A stretch of DNA of 20,254 nucleotides from Chloroflexota bacterium (GCA_005880175.1 VBJR01000322.1:1-20254); one strand, 5' to 3'; shown: positions 1-7,686, counted from the stretch's first letter. Program-made: numbers and translations. The notes: generated by a model not told the origin, from the sequence alone.

Positions 1-1
1 G

Positions 2-508
2 AAGATGATCGCCTCGCTCGACGCGATCCTCGACGACTACCCGGAGCGGGTGCTGGTGCACACGCACACGTACGGCATCGCGCGCCAGGTGCTCGCCACC
101 TCGCGGCACTCCGGCCGGATGCTGACCTACGGCGGCGCTGACGAGCGGGAGCGGGCGCTGAACGCCTTCACCGCGGCCGACGGTGAGGGCAGGGTGCTGG
201 TCGCGCCCTCGATGCAGCGGGGCGTGGACCTGCCCGACGACCTCTGCCGCTGCGTGGTGGTGATGGTCGTGCCCAAGCCCTACCAGGGCGATGCGCGGGT
301 CCGGCTGCGGCTGCGGACGCCGGACGGTCAGCGCTGGAGCCAGGTCCACCAGATCCGCGAGCTCTGCCAGATGACCGGGCGCGGCGTCCGGCACCCGGGC
401 GACCAGTGCGACACCTACATCCTCGACATGGAGTTCGCGCGCCTGTGGCGGAGCGCCGCTGCCCGCCGGCTGTTCCCCGGCTGGTGGCGGGAGGCGGTGG
501 TCACGTGA
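2..508 (+). CDS. Superfamily-2 helicase, C-terminal part (DinG/Rad3-like), partial at 5' end
   Basis: The reading frame is open to the left edge, so only the last ~169 residues are present; the Met at base 5 is probably internal. The segment is a RecA-like helicase domain 2. It has a motif IV-like strand (VLVHTHTYGIA), a motif V-like VLVAPSMQRGVDLPDD and a motif VI-like QMTGRGVRHPGD with the arginine-finger pattern QxxGRxxR. The QxxGRGxR form with a preceding long insertion fits DinG/XPD-type DNA helicases better than RecG or UvrB. Such a protein would unwind DNA with ATP during replication or repair of the element. It overlaps the next gene by GTGA. The Walker A and B halves lie outside the window, so subfamily and Fe-S cluster status cannot be judged. 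Confidence 0.75.
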   Translation, partial: KMIASLDAILDDYPERVLVHTHTYGIARQVLATSRHSGRMLTYGGADERERALNAFTAADGEGRVLVAPSMQRGVDLPDDLCRCVVVMVVPKPYQGDARVRLRLRTPDGQRWSQVHQIRELCQMTGRGVRHPGDQCDTYILDMEFARLWRSAAARRLFPGWWREAVVT

Positions 509-714
509 TCCGCTTCCTGCGCTTCGACTGTGCCCGCGCTCGGCATGAGGTGCCGGCGCTCTCGGACGCCGCGCTGAGGCAGGCGCTGGCCGACGTGCGG
601 CGGATCAGCGAGGACGTGCTCGCCGGGCGCCGCCGGATGGCGGAAGGTGCCGAGGAGCAGCTGCTGGGCATCGCCATGACCGTGCGCCGTGAGGCGGATC
701 GGAGGTGGCGGTGA
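505..714 (+). CDS. Small hypothetical protein (69 aa)
   Basis: The start GTG overlaps the helicase stop (GTGA) and the end overlaps the next gene by GTGA, so it is translationally coupled on both sides. The product is highly charged and mostly helical: MIRFLRFDCARARHEV followed by a long amphipathic helix rich in Arg, Glu and Ala, with no cysteine pair, membrane segment or recognisable motif. I do not recognise a family. Its place between a helicase and a DNA polymerase suggests a replication accessory or linker protein, but that is inference from position only. Confidence 0.6.
   Translation: MIRFLRFDCARARHEVPALSDAALRQALADVRRISEDVLAGRRRMAEGAEEQLLGIAMTVRREADRRWR
701..705 (+). promoter_or_regulatory. 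Shine-Dalgarno GGAGG selecting the GTG at 711
   Basis: GGAGG lies 5 nt before the GTG at 711. The alternative GTG at 705 overlaps this motif and cannot use it. The same GGAGGTGGC string recurs before the starts at 6452, 14814 and 18611, so it looks like the element's house ribosome-binding sequence. Confidence 0.6.
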
Positions 715-3009
715 TCGGCGAGGAGCGGCTGAGCCAGGTGGTTGCCGGGCCTGCTCCGGGTGCCGTCGCAGCCGGCCGCGACGTCCTCGCCGCTCTTGCA
801 AGGCGTGGCATCACGGTCCGGCTGGGCGAGGAGGGCCGGCTGTGGGCGGGCCCGGCCGAGCTCATCGACGAGACCGACCGGGCGCTGCTGACCGAGCATC
901 GCGAGGACGTCGTGGCCGCTCTCCGTACCGCGGCTGGGGGGAGCCAGCAGCCGCCCGCTGACGCCGTCGGGCCGGATGCGGATGGCGAACACCGGCGCGC
1001 GGTCCACATCGTCGTGCCCGGCCGCGATGCGAGCCTCCTGGACGAGATCGCAGCCGTGCTGGTCCGGCACCCCGGGCAGAACGAGGTGCTGCTGCACTTC
1101 GAGGTGGACGGCTGGGAGGTGGCCGTGCAGGCGGGTGAGCGCTTCCGCGTGGAGGCGGGCCCGGCGCTCCAGGCAGACCTGGAGGCGTGCCTGCGGCAGT
1201 CGGGACTGATCGACGCGGCCGGGCCCGCGGTCGCTGCGGCTTCGCAGACGCTGCCAGCGCCGGATCTCCACCTGGTGCCCACGGGCCCGGCGGAGGAGGA
1301 ACCCCGGGTCGTGGCCGGCGCGCAGACCATCGACGTCGATCGCGTTCTGGTGACCGAGTCGTCGGAGTGGGAGCGCGTGAAGGCCGACCTGCTCGCTGAG
1401 CCGCTGCTCGGCCTCGACACCGAGGCGACCGGCCTCGATCCGTTCACGTCCCGGCTCCGCCTGGTTCAGCTCGCCGCCCGCGGCCGCGCCTACCTGGTGG
1501 ACGTGTTCCGGCTCGACCCGCACGCGCTCCAGCCCGTCCTGGACCGTGCCGGCCGGCTGGTCGGGCACAACCTGAAGTTCGACCTGCGGATGCTGATGGC
1601 CGCGGGCCTCCGGCTGCCCACCGACCTCGGTCGCCGCGTCAGCGACACCATGCTGGCCGGGCTGCTGCTGGGTGCGGGCGTCCAGGGCGAGCGCCACCGG
1701 CTGGCCGACCTGGTGCAGCGCTACCTGGGCGTCACCCTGGACAAGACCGAGCAGGTGTCGGACTGGTCGGGCGACCTGACCGCCGACCAACTCGCCTACG
1801 CCGCCCGCGACGCGGCGGTGCTGCTCCCGCTCCGCGACCACCTGCGGGCGGATCTCGAGCGCGCGGACCTGGGCCGGGTGGCGCTGATCGAGAGCCGGGC
1901 GCTGCCGGCGATGGCCTGGCTGGAGCAGACCGGCGCCCCGTTCGACCAGGCCGCCTGGCTGGCGCTGGCCGAGATCGCCGAGCGGCGCCGCCGTGGGCTG
2001 GAGCGGGAGCTCGACGCGCTCGCCCCGTCTGACTCGCTGGCGCTGCCGCTGGCCGGGCTGGAGGAGGTCTCGACGCGCTGGTCCAGCCCCGCCCAGGTGC
2101 TGAACCTGCTGGAGAGCCGCGGCGTGATGCTGCTCGACACCCGCGAGCTCCTTCGGCAGGGAGTTCCTGCGCTTCGTGCATCCGGTCACCGGCCGCGTTC
2201 ACGCCGACTTCTTCCAGTTGGGCTCTGCAAGCGGTCGTGTGTCCTGTCGCGCACCGAACCTCCAGCAGATCCCGCACACCGCGGAGTACCGCGCCTGCTT
2301 CCGCGCGCCGGAGGGCCGGGTCCTGGTCGGTGCGGACTATTCGCAGATCGAGCCCCGGATTGCGGCCGAGATCAGCGGCGAGGAGCGCCTGCTTGCTGCC
2401 TACCGGGAGCGGCGCGACGTCTACCGGCAGGTGGCGTCCGAGCTGGGCGTGGAACGCGGCGTGGCCAAGACGATCGTGCTGGGCGCGCTCTACGGGCTCG
2501 GCGCTCGCGGCCTGGTGCGCAGGCTGAAGGCGGACGCCGGCATCGCGATGGCCGAGGAGCAGGCGCGCTCCTACCTGGACGCGTTCTTCGCCGGCTACCC
2601 GGCGCTCGACCGCTGGCGCAGCGGTCGTCGCGGTGACGGGCCGGTCGCGACCCGGACGTTGTCCGGCCGGCGCCGTCTGAACGTCGAGGACTACACGCGC
2701 AAGATCAACACCCCGATCCAGGGCGCCGCGGCAGACGTGTTCAAGGTGGCCATGGCGCTGCTCTACGAGAGCCGCGAGGTGGCGCCTGACGCTCAGCTGG
2801 TCCTGAGCGTCCATGACGAGCTCGTGGTCGAGGTTGGCGAGTCACACGCTGAGGAGGCTCGCCACTGGCTGGCCGGCTGCATGCGCCGGGCCGGAGAGCA
2901 CTTCCTGGAGCGCGTGCCCGTGGTCGTCGAGGCGGGAACTGGCCCGACGTGGGCCGACACCAAGAAGACCGCGGCGCCGGTCGAGCCGCCGGTTGAGGTG
3001 GCTGCGTGA
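711..3009 (+). pseudogene. Family-A DNA polymerase with TubC-like and DnaE-C-like N-terminal extension, broken by an out-of-frame deletion
   Basis: Order from GTG 711: a TubC docking-like domain (~residues 20-70, DVLAALARRGITVRL), a segment resembling the C-terminal OB-like domain of DnaE (~95-165, LVRHPGQNEVLLHFEVDG), a DEDD 3'-5' exonuclease (~200-380; LGLDTEATG, GHNLKFDLRML, YAARDAAVLL), then PolA thumb and palm. The first frame reads to SPAQVLNLLESRGVMLLDTRE, ending at 2147. The rest continues in another frame from ASSFGREFLRFVHP (2143 on) to the stop at 3009. Roughly 25 residues normally between these blocks are missing. Later motifs are intact: motif A DYSQIEPRI (~2335), O-helix KTIVLGALYG (2467-2496) and motif C HDE (2812-2820). 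The separate open frames are 711-2636 and 2176-3009. An intact version would be the element's replicative or repair polymerase. A split two-protein enzyme or an assembly error remain possible. Confidence 0.8.
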
Positions 3010-3320
3010 TGCGACCCTGCGGCGCCTGCGGGCGCACGTTCATCAGCGCGCCGCCGACCTTCGACGGACGACCAGGCCACGCCACGCCGCCGCCGCGGCC
3101 CGGCTCCCGGTGTCGCGTCTGCCTGGCGGGCGGCGTTTACCCGTGCCGTTGCGGGCATCCGGCGCACCGCGGCGGCTGCACGTGCTGCGACTGCCGCAGC
3201 TACCGACCGGACACGAGCGTCGATCAGCAGCCGGCCGGCGGTCGCCAGCGAGCGGCGACGCGGGCCCAGAGGCGATCGGCGTCCGAGACCCAACTCACCC
3301 TGCGAGAGGAGATCGGATGA
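3009..3320 (+). CDS. Cysteine-rich zinc-binding small protein (103 aa)
   Basis: The ATG at 3009 overlaps the polymerase stop (TGATG); a GTG at 3006 is an alternative adding one residue. The product has ten cysteines in the first 62 residues, arranged as CGAC (4-7), CRVC (35-38), CRC (46-48) and CTCCDC (57-62), with histidines at 24, 50 and 53. That can ligate two or more zinc ions, as in zinc-ribbon nucleic acid binding proteins. The last ~35 residues are Arg/Gln/Ala-rich and probably disordered. The stop overlaps the clamp gene start by ATGA, so both are made from one message. I do not recognise the family; nucleic acid binding in the replication module is inferred. Confidence 0.6.
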   Translation: MRPCGACGRTFISAPPTFDGRPGHATPPPRPGSRCRVCLAGGVYPCRCGHPAHRGGCTCCDCRSYRPDTSVDQQPAGGRQRAATRAQRRSASETQLTLREEIG

Positions 3321-4456
3321 AGTTCGACTGCGATGCGACGATGTTGGACAAGGCGCTCGGCGCGGTGGTGCGGGTCGTGCCCAACCGGGCGACGCTGCCG
3401 ATCCTCGGCCACGTGCTGCTGGAGGCTGGCGCGGAGGGCCTGACGCTCACGACCACCGACCTGGAGGTCGGCATCCGCACGTCGGTCCCCGCCGAGGTGG
3501 CCGAGGCCGGCGCGACCACGGTGCCGGCCAAGCTGCTGGCCGGCGTGGTCGGCGAGCTGAACGAGGACCGCGTGACCATGACGCTGAAGGACGACCGTCT
3601 GCGGATCAGCGCCGGCCGCTCCAACACCACGCTGGCCACGATGGAGGCGGCCGAGTTCCCGCCGGGCCCGCAGCCGGCGGACGGCGAGGCGATCAGGCTG
3701 CCCCGCGAGGAGCTGCTGACCGCCATCGGCCAGGTGCGGCCGGCAGCCTCCACCGACGAGGCCCGCGCGGTGCTGACCGGCGTCTTCGTGCGCCTGGACG
3801 GGGAGCACCTCACCCTGGTGGCGACCGACGGCCACCGGCTGGTCGAGAGCCGGCTGGAGGGCGTGACCAGCGCCGAGGAGGCGGTGATCGTGCCGGTCAA
3901 GGCGCTGGTCGAGTTGGGCCGGGCGTTCAAGGACGAGTCGGGCGACGTGGAGGTCCGCTTCGCGCCCGCCCGCAACCAGGTCTTCTTCCGCTGCGGGTCC
4001 TCCGAGGTCAACTCGCGGCTGATCGAGGGCCAGTACCCGAACTACGACGCGGCCATCCCCAAGCAGGCGTCCTCGGTGGTCCGCGTGTCGCGGCCGGAAC
4101 TGCTGCGCGCCGTGCGAATGGTCGGCGTCGTCAGCGAGTCCGGCGGCGCCCGGGCCGTGAGCCTGCTCATCGAAGCGTCCGGCATCCGCCTGACGTCCCA
4201 GGCGCCGGAGGTCGGCGAGGCGGAGACGGAGGTCGAGGCCGGCCTGGAGGGCGGTGAGATGCAGATCGCGCTCAACTCGCGCTTCCTGCTCGACGCGCTC
4301 TCGGCCATAGACGCCGACCGTGTCGAGATGCGGCTCGACGGCCCGACCGTGCCGGCCGTGATCCGCGGCGTCGATGCCGAGTCCTGCACCTGCGTGGTGA
4401 TGCCGATCAGGATGGCGATGCCGCCGGTGGCGAAGGCGAGGAGTGAGGCGGCGTGA
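3317..4456 (+). CDS. dnaN: DNA polymerase III beta subunit (sliding clamp)
   Basis: This is a full-length clamp of 379 residues, the normal family size. It forms the dimeric ring that tethers polymerases to DNA. Recognisable blocks are the N-terminal NRATLPILGHVLLEA with TTTDLEVGI, the central LVATDGHRLVESRL, LIEGQYPNYDAAIP in the second/third domain region, and the C-terminal CTCVVMPIRM, close to the usual VVMPMRL end. The ATG at 3317 overlaps the preceding stop and has GAGGAG a few bases upstream. Host chromosomes normally carry dnaN beside dnaA; here it sits between a family-A polymerase and rusA, so it is an element-borne clamp, probably serving the element's own polymerase. The C-terminal PPVAKARSEAA tail is a short extension beyond the conserved end. 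Confidence 0.95.
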   Translation: MKFDCDATMLDKALGAVVRVVPNRATLPILGHVLLEAGAEGLTLTTTDLEVGIRTSVPAEVAEAGATTVPAKLLAGVVGELNEDRVTMTLKDDRLRISAGRSNTTLATMEAAEFPPGPQPADGEAIRLPREELLTAIGQVRPAASTDEARAVLTGVFVRLDGEHLTLVATDGHRLVESRLEGVTSAEEAVIVPVKALVELGRAFKDESGDVEVRFAPARNQVFFRCGSSEVNSRLIEGQYPNYDAAIPKQASSVVRVSRPELLRAVRMVGVVSESGGARAVSLLIEASGIRLTSQAPEVGEAETEVEAGLEGGEMQIALNSRFLLDALSAIDADRVEMRLDGPTVPAVIRGVDAESCTCVVMPIRMAMPPVAKARSEAA

Positions 4457-4749
4457 CGGCAGCCGACACGAGCGTGATCGTCGAGATGGACGAGCTGCGG
4501 CGGCGCGCAAGCGAGGAGCGGACGCGGAACCGGCAGGCGGCGGCCGCCCTGGCTGACGCGATCGTAACGGCGTTGCCGGTGCTGATCGAGGCGGCGCGGG
4601 TGGTCAGCGGGAGCGGCGACTGGCCCTGCCGGGAGCCGGTCCCGCGCGTCGGCCGGGGTGGCGCCATCGAGGAGATGGAGCCATGCGGGCGCTGCCTGGG
4701 TTGCCGGATGACGGCGGCCCAGGAGGCGCTGGCCGAGGTTGATCTTTGA
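4453..4749 (+). CDS. Small hypothetical protein with C-terminal CxxCxxC motif (98 aa)
   Basis: GTG overlaps the dnaN stop (GTGA) and the stop overlaps the TTG start of rusA. The first half is helical and charged (ELRRRASEERTRNRQ, then an alanine-rich helix). The second half has PCGRCLGCRMTAAQEALAEVDL, a compact three-cysteine knuckle preceded by one further cysteine at WPCREP, which could bind one zinc. I know no named family. Position between the clamp and the resolvase argues for a role in replication or recombination, which is inference. Confidence 0.6.
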   Translation: MTAADTSVIVEMDELRRRASEERTRNRQAAAALADAIVTALPVLIEAARVVSGSGDWPCREPVPRVGRGGAIEEMEPCGRCLGCRMTAAQEALAEVDL

Positions 4750-5288
4750 CCGTGACCACGGCACCGCTGCCGTTCGACCAGCTGGCCGGCGACGCATCTT
4801 CGCCGACCAGGCTCGCGTTCGAGGTCCCGGGCGAGCCGCAGCCGCAGGGGTCCACCAAGGCGTTCAAGCATCGTCACTCCGGGCGCGTGATGGTGACCAG
4901 CGACAACACGCGACTCCGGCCCTGGCGTGACGCTGTCTGCTGGCACGCGCGACAGGCGCTGTTCGGTCGCGAGCCGCTGATCGGGCCCGTGAAGGTGCGG
5001 GTTGAGTTCCGCTTCGCTCGGCCCGGGGGGCACTTCGGGAAGCGCGGCCTGCGTCCGGCAGCGCCGCGGGAGCACGTGGTGAGGCCCGATCTGGACAAAC
5101 TGGTTAGAGCGCTCCTGGATGCTCTGAGCGACGCGGGCATCTGGCGCGACGACGCGCAGGTAGTCGAGACCAGGGCGCGGAAGCAGTACCACGAGAGACC
5201 GGGCGCGGTCGTCGAGATCACGCCCGTCGAGGCGATCCGCGCCGCCAGCACGCGCGTCGGCCTCGCAGACGTCAAGGAGGCCGGATGA
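4746..5288 (+). CDS. rusA: RusA-family Holliday junction resolvase
   Basis: RusA enzymes cut four-way DNA junctions and are typical of phages and plasmids. The 180-residue product has the N-terminal VPGEPQPQGSTKAF and the catalytic block RPDLDKLVRALLDAL followed by GIWRDDAQVVE, giving the clustered aspartates (DxD and DD) that bind magnesium in this family. The ending AVVEITPVE matches the usual final strand. About 25 extra residues precede the conserved start and 20 follow the fold. TTG 4746 is favoured because GAGG at 4735-4738 lies 7 nt upstream; GTG 4752 is the alternative. It would resolve recombination or replication intermediates before transfer or packaging. Confidence 0.9.
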   Translation: MTVTTAPLPFDQLAGDASSPTRLAFEVPGEPQPQGSTKAFKHRHSGRVMVTSDNTRLRPWRDAVCWHARQALFGREPLIGPVKVRVEFRFARPGGHFGKRGLRPAAPREHVVRPDLDKLVRALLDALSDAGIWRDDAQVVETRARKQYHERPGAVVEITPVEAIRAASTRVGLADVKEAG

Positions 5289-5872
5289 CGGACGTCTACG
5301 TCTCCATCGACATCGAGAGCACGGGCCCCGCGCCGGGCATCTACTCGATGATCTCGCTCGGCGCCGCAGCCTTCGAGCGCGACGGCGCGAAGCTGGGCAC
5401 GTGGAGCGCGAACTTCCATGAGCTGCCCGATGCCATCCGGCATCCGGACACGATGGCGTTCTGGGAGCAGCACCCCGACGCGTGGGCGCAGGCCACCGAG
5501 AACCCGCAGTTCCCCATCGGCGCCATGCACGCGTTCGAGACGTGGGTCGTGAGGCTCGGGGGCAAGCCCATCGCGGCGGCCTGGCCGGCGGCGTTCGACT
5601 TCGCCTTCGTCAACTACTACTGCCACCGGTTCCTCGGCCACAACCCGCTCGGCTATGCCTGCCTCGACATCCGGTCGCTGGCCCAGGGACTGACGTACTC
5701 GCGCGGCTACTACGACCTTCGCGAGAACCAGATCAAGGCGATGCGGAACGAGGTCGATCGCGAGGGGCTGATGGAGCACGTCGCGGTCGATGACGCCGTC
5801 GAGCAGGGCCGGTTGCTGGTGGCGATGCTCAGGCGGACGAAGGGCGGCGCGCCCAGGGAGCCGCGTTCATGA
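5285..5872 (+). CDS. DEDDh 3'-5' exonuclease (DnaQ/RNase T-like fold)
   Basis: The start ATG overlaps the rusA stop and has a strong AAGGAGG 5-10 nt upstream. The 195-residue protein shows the ExoI motif SIDIESTGPAPG, ExoII PAAFDFAFVNYY and ExoIII HVAVDDAVEQG (histidine plus aspartate), so all four acidic residues and the DEDDh histidine are present. The text around FHELPDAIRHPDTMAFWEQHP resembles the small exoribonuclease family that includes mycobacterial Rv2179c. It therefore hydrolyses 3' ends of RNA or single-stranded DNA. The exact substrate cannot be read from sequence. It may act with the resolvase and polymerase, or proofread for a partner. Confidence 0.8.
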   Translation: MTDVYVSIDIESTGPAPGIYSMISLGAAAFERDGAKLGTWSANFHELPDAIRHPDTMAFWEQHPDAWAQATENPQFPIGAMHAFETWVVRLGGKPIAAAWPAAFDFAFVNYYCHRFLGHNPLGYACLDIRSLAQGLTYSRGYYDLRENQIKAMRNEVDREGLMEHVAVDDAVEQGRLLVAMLRRTKGGAPREPRS

Positions 5873-6459
5873 CCCTCGGAACCCGAAGCGTCCTCTTCGG
5901 CGCGCACCAGTTCGCGATTCACCCGTGGTTCGTCGCCGCAGCGTGGTGGCGGCTCTACGGCTTTCCGTGGGATCCGCGGCTGTGGCTCGCGTTCGCGATC
6001 CACGATCTCGGCTACGTCGGCAAGCCGAACATGGACGGCGCCGAGGGCGAGACGCACCCCGTGTGGGCCGCCCGGCTCATGGGTCGGTTGTTCGGGCCGC
6101 GCTGGCACGACTTCTGCCTGCTGCACAGCCGGTTCTATGCCAAGACCCTGGATCAGCCGTTCTCGCGGTTGTGCGTCGCTGACAAGCTGGCCATCGCCCT
6201 GACGCCGTCGTGGCTGTACGTGCCGATGGTGCGCCTTACGGGCGAGATCGACGAGTACAGGCAGGGTGTGCGCGGTCGTACCAAGGCCCGCGTCGCGTCG
6301 AAGGGCTGGAACCACGACGACGAGGAGAGCGACTGGTCGTGGCACCGTCGTGTCCAGGATTACTGCCGCGCATGGGCGTACGAGCACCGCGATGGCCGCG
6401 AGGACACGTGGACTTCGGCCGCGGTAGCGAACGACGCAACGGGAGGTGGCGATGCCTGA
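5869..6459 (+). CDS. HD-superfamily phosphohydrolase-like protein
   Basis: This 196-residue protein is coupled by ATGA to the exonuclease. It carries an HD pattern: H18, H45-D46 in AIHDLGYVG, H63 in EGETHP, H86 in LLHSRF and D105 in CVADKLA, spaced as expected for a metal-dependent HD domain. Such enzymes hydrolyse phosphate esters, often nucleotides. Nearby tryptophan-rich segments (PWFVAAAWWRLYGF) could look like membrane helices but are short and part of the helical fold. Given the modification genes 1.2 kb downstream, a role in shaping the nucleotide pool is attractive. It is only an inference; second-messenger or other phosphohydrolase roles are equally open. Confidence 0.65.
   Translation: MTLGTRSVLFGAHQFAIHPWFVAAAWWRLYGFPWDPRLWLAFAIHDLGYVGKPNMDGAEGETHPVWAARLMGRLFGPRWHDFCLLHSRFYAKTLDQPFSRLCVADKLAIALTPSWLYVPMVRLTGEIDEYRQGVRGRTKARVASKGWNHDDEESDWSWHRRVQDYCRAWAYEHRDGREDTWTSAAVANDATGGGDA
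6441..6446 (+). promoter_or_regulatory. Shine-Dalgarno GGGAGG selecting ATG 6452
   Basis: GGGAGG lies 5 nt before ATG 6452. An in-frame GTG at 6446 overlaps the motif and is unlikely to be used. Confidence 0.55.
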
Positions 6460-6874
6460 GCCCGACTGGGCCTTGCTGGGCCGCCACCTGTACGACGCCC
6501 TCGGTGTCGTCGCTCGTGAGCGCAGCGACCTGCACGGCGACGATGCCTACGGCGAGGCGCTGAGACTTGTGACCGCCGCCGGCCATCTCGTGACGCTGGA
6601 GGCGCATCGTGCGGCGGTAGCCGAGGCAGACCGTGTCGCCGACGGCAACCGCGTGCTTCTGGAGGCGGCGCACCGCGACCGCCTCGCGGAGGCGGCCGAG
6701 CGGCAGCGTCCGGTGGATCGCCAGATCGCCGAGGCGTTGGCCGGTCTCGCAGACGAGCTGCGCGCCAAGGCCGGCCGGGAGCCCGCTCAGCCACCACGTG
6801 CGGCGCGGTGTGCTGCTCGCGGCCGACTGGCTCGCGGCGCCGGCTGCGCGACGGTCCGTCGCCGAGAAGCGTGA
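6452..6874 (+). CDS. Hypothetical helical protein (140 aa), possibly frameshifted at its 3' end
   Basis: Starts inside the stop region of the HD gene. Residues 1-113 have normal high-GC codon use and predict long helices (LEAHRAAVAEADRV, EAAERQRPVDRQIAEALAGLADELRAKAGREP). After that, the frame turns into an Arg/Ala/Cys string with poor third-position G/C. At the same point the frame one base different takes on good codon use and a sensible sequence. So either the gene ends with a non-conserved tail overlapping the next gene, or one longer gene has suffered a frameshift near 6785-6800. I do not recognise a family. Confidence 0.45.
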   Translation: MPEPDWALLGRHLYDALGVVARERSDLHGDDAYGEALRLVTAAGHLVTLEAHRAAVAEADRVADGNRVLLEAAHRDRLAEAAERQRPVDRQIAEALAGLADELRAKAGREPAQPPRAARCAARGRLARGAGCATVRRREA

Positions 6875-7130
6875 GGACGTGCTCACCGACAGCCTCGATC
6901 TTCTCTGCGAGCGCGTCCGCGAGCTGGAGAGCGCGCTGAAGGGTCTCATCGACGAGTGCTTGTTCCAGGGCGACAGCCGAAAGCCGCGGCCGGCGCTGGC
7001 GCATGCCGACACCGTGCTGTGCATGCGTGACAGGCGACCGGCCTCGGGTCATTTCGACCCGGTGCAGACCGCCGGCGACTTCACAGTCGCCGAAGCGAAC
7101 CGCGACCTGGAGGCATCCCGGCATGGGTGA
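6798..7130 (+). CDS. Hypothetical protein (about 110 aa) or 3' half of the preceding gene
   Basis: From GTG 6798 the frame has strong third-position G/C and reads as a helical protein (VRRGVLLAADWLAAP, then DSLDLLCERVRELESALKGLIDECL). It ends in a tail containing HFDPVQTAGDFTVAEANRDLEA. It overlaps the preceding frame by 77 nt, much more than the 1-4 nt overlaps used everywhere else here, and GTG 6798 has no clear Shine-Dalgarno. The reading is therefore either a nested start or the continuation of a single ~225-residue gene interrupted by a frameshift. Function unknown. Confidence 0.45.
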   Translation: MRRGVLLAADWLAAPAARRSVAEKREDVLTDSLDLLCERVRELESALKGLIDECLFQGDSRKPRPALAHADTVLCMRDRRPASGHFDPVQTAGDFTVAEANRDLEASRHG

Positions 7131-7686
7131 GCCGATGTCGCTGGCCGACATCGTCGCCCGCGGGACGGCGGTCGTTGCGCCGCTGACCGACCGCTGGGCC
7201 GACAAGCAGCTCGTGCGGCACGCCGACCTGCTCGTAGATCCCGCGGCGATCAGGTGGCGACCGAAGCCAGCCACCGGCTTCCGCGCGAAGTTCCGGCGGC
7301 ACTACACGACCGAGCAGCGCGAGGCGCTGCGGGCCGCCAGCGACCGTCGAGCCCTGGCCAACCGGGCGCGCACCGCGGCGGCGGAACCAACCACACGCCC
7401 CGCGGCGACACCGCCGCGTGGAGCTCGGCCACCGCGGCCCGACGCCGGTACGAAGCCAACGCGGCCGGTCGCCGCGGCGGTGCACCCGCGCACCATCACC
7501 GCGTCCGCGATTGCCGAGGCGCCGCTGCCGGCGGCCACGAACGTCGAGCGGCTCGCCCTCGCCGCCGAGCTGCGCCGCGCCCGGCAGCGAATCGCCGAGC
7601 TGGAAGCGGAGCTGGAGCGGCACCGCGCGGTGGCGGACGACCTGCTTCGGCGAGTCGAGGTCGCCGTCGGACGGAGGGCGGCGTGA
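7123..7686 (+). CDS. Hypothetical protein with disordered middle and C-terminal coiled coil (187 aa)
   Basis: The ATG at 7123 is preceded by GGAGG (7109-7113) at 9 nt spacing and overlaps the upstream stop; ATG 7135 is an in-frame alternative. The N-terminal ~70 residues look folded (SLADIVARGTAVVAPLTDRW, then GFRAKFRRHYTTEQREAL). Residues ~75-130 are Pro/Ala/Thr/Arg-rich and probably unstructured. The last ~50 residues form a coiled coil (LAAELRRARQRIAELEAEL). The stop overlaps the Mom-like gene by GTGA, so it belongs to the modification operon by position. Not recognised; a DNA-binding or scaffold partner is a guess. Confidence 0.55.
   Translation: MGEPMSLADIVARGTAVVAPLTDRWADKQLVRHADLLVDPAAIRWRPKPATGFRAKFRRHYTTEQREALRAASDRRALANRARTAAAEPTTRPAATPPRGARPPRPDAGTKPTRPVAAAVHPRTITASAIAEAPLPAATNVERLALAAELRRARQRIAELEAELERHRAVADDLLRRVEVAVGRRAA

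Noticed and set aside
501..2189. Long - strand open frame (562 codons) opposite the polymerase
   Set aside because: It mirrors the high-GC third positions of the real gene, has an Arg/Gln/His/Pro-rich composition without any motif, and would overlap conserved polymerase domains completely.
3224..4510. Long - strand frame opposite dnaN
   Set aside because: Antisense shadow of a well-conserved clamp; composition is low-complexity His/Gln/Arg/Leu.
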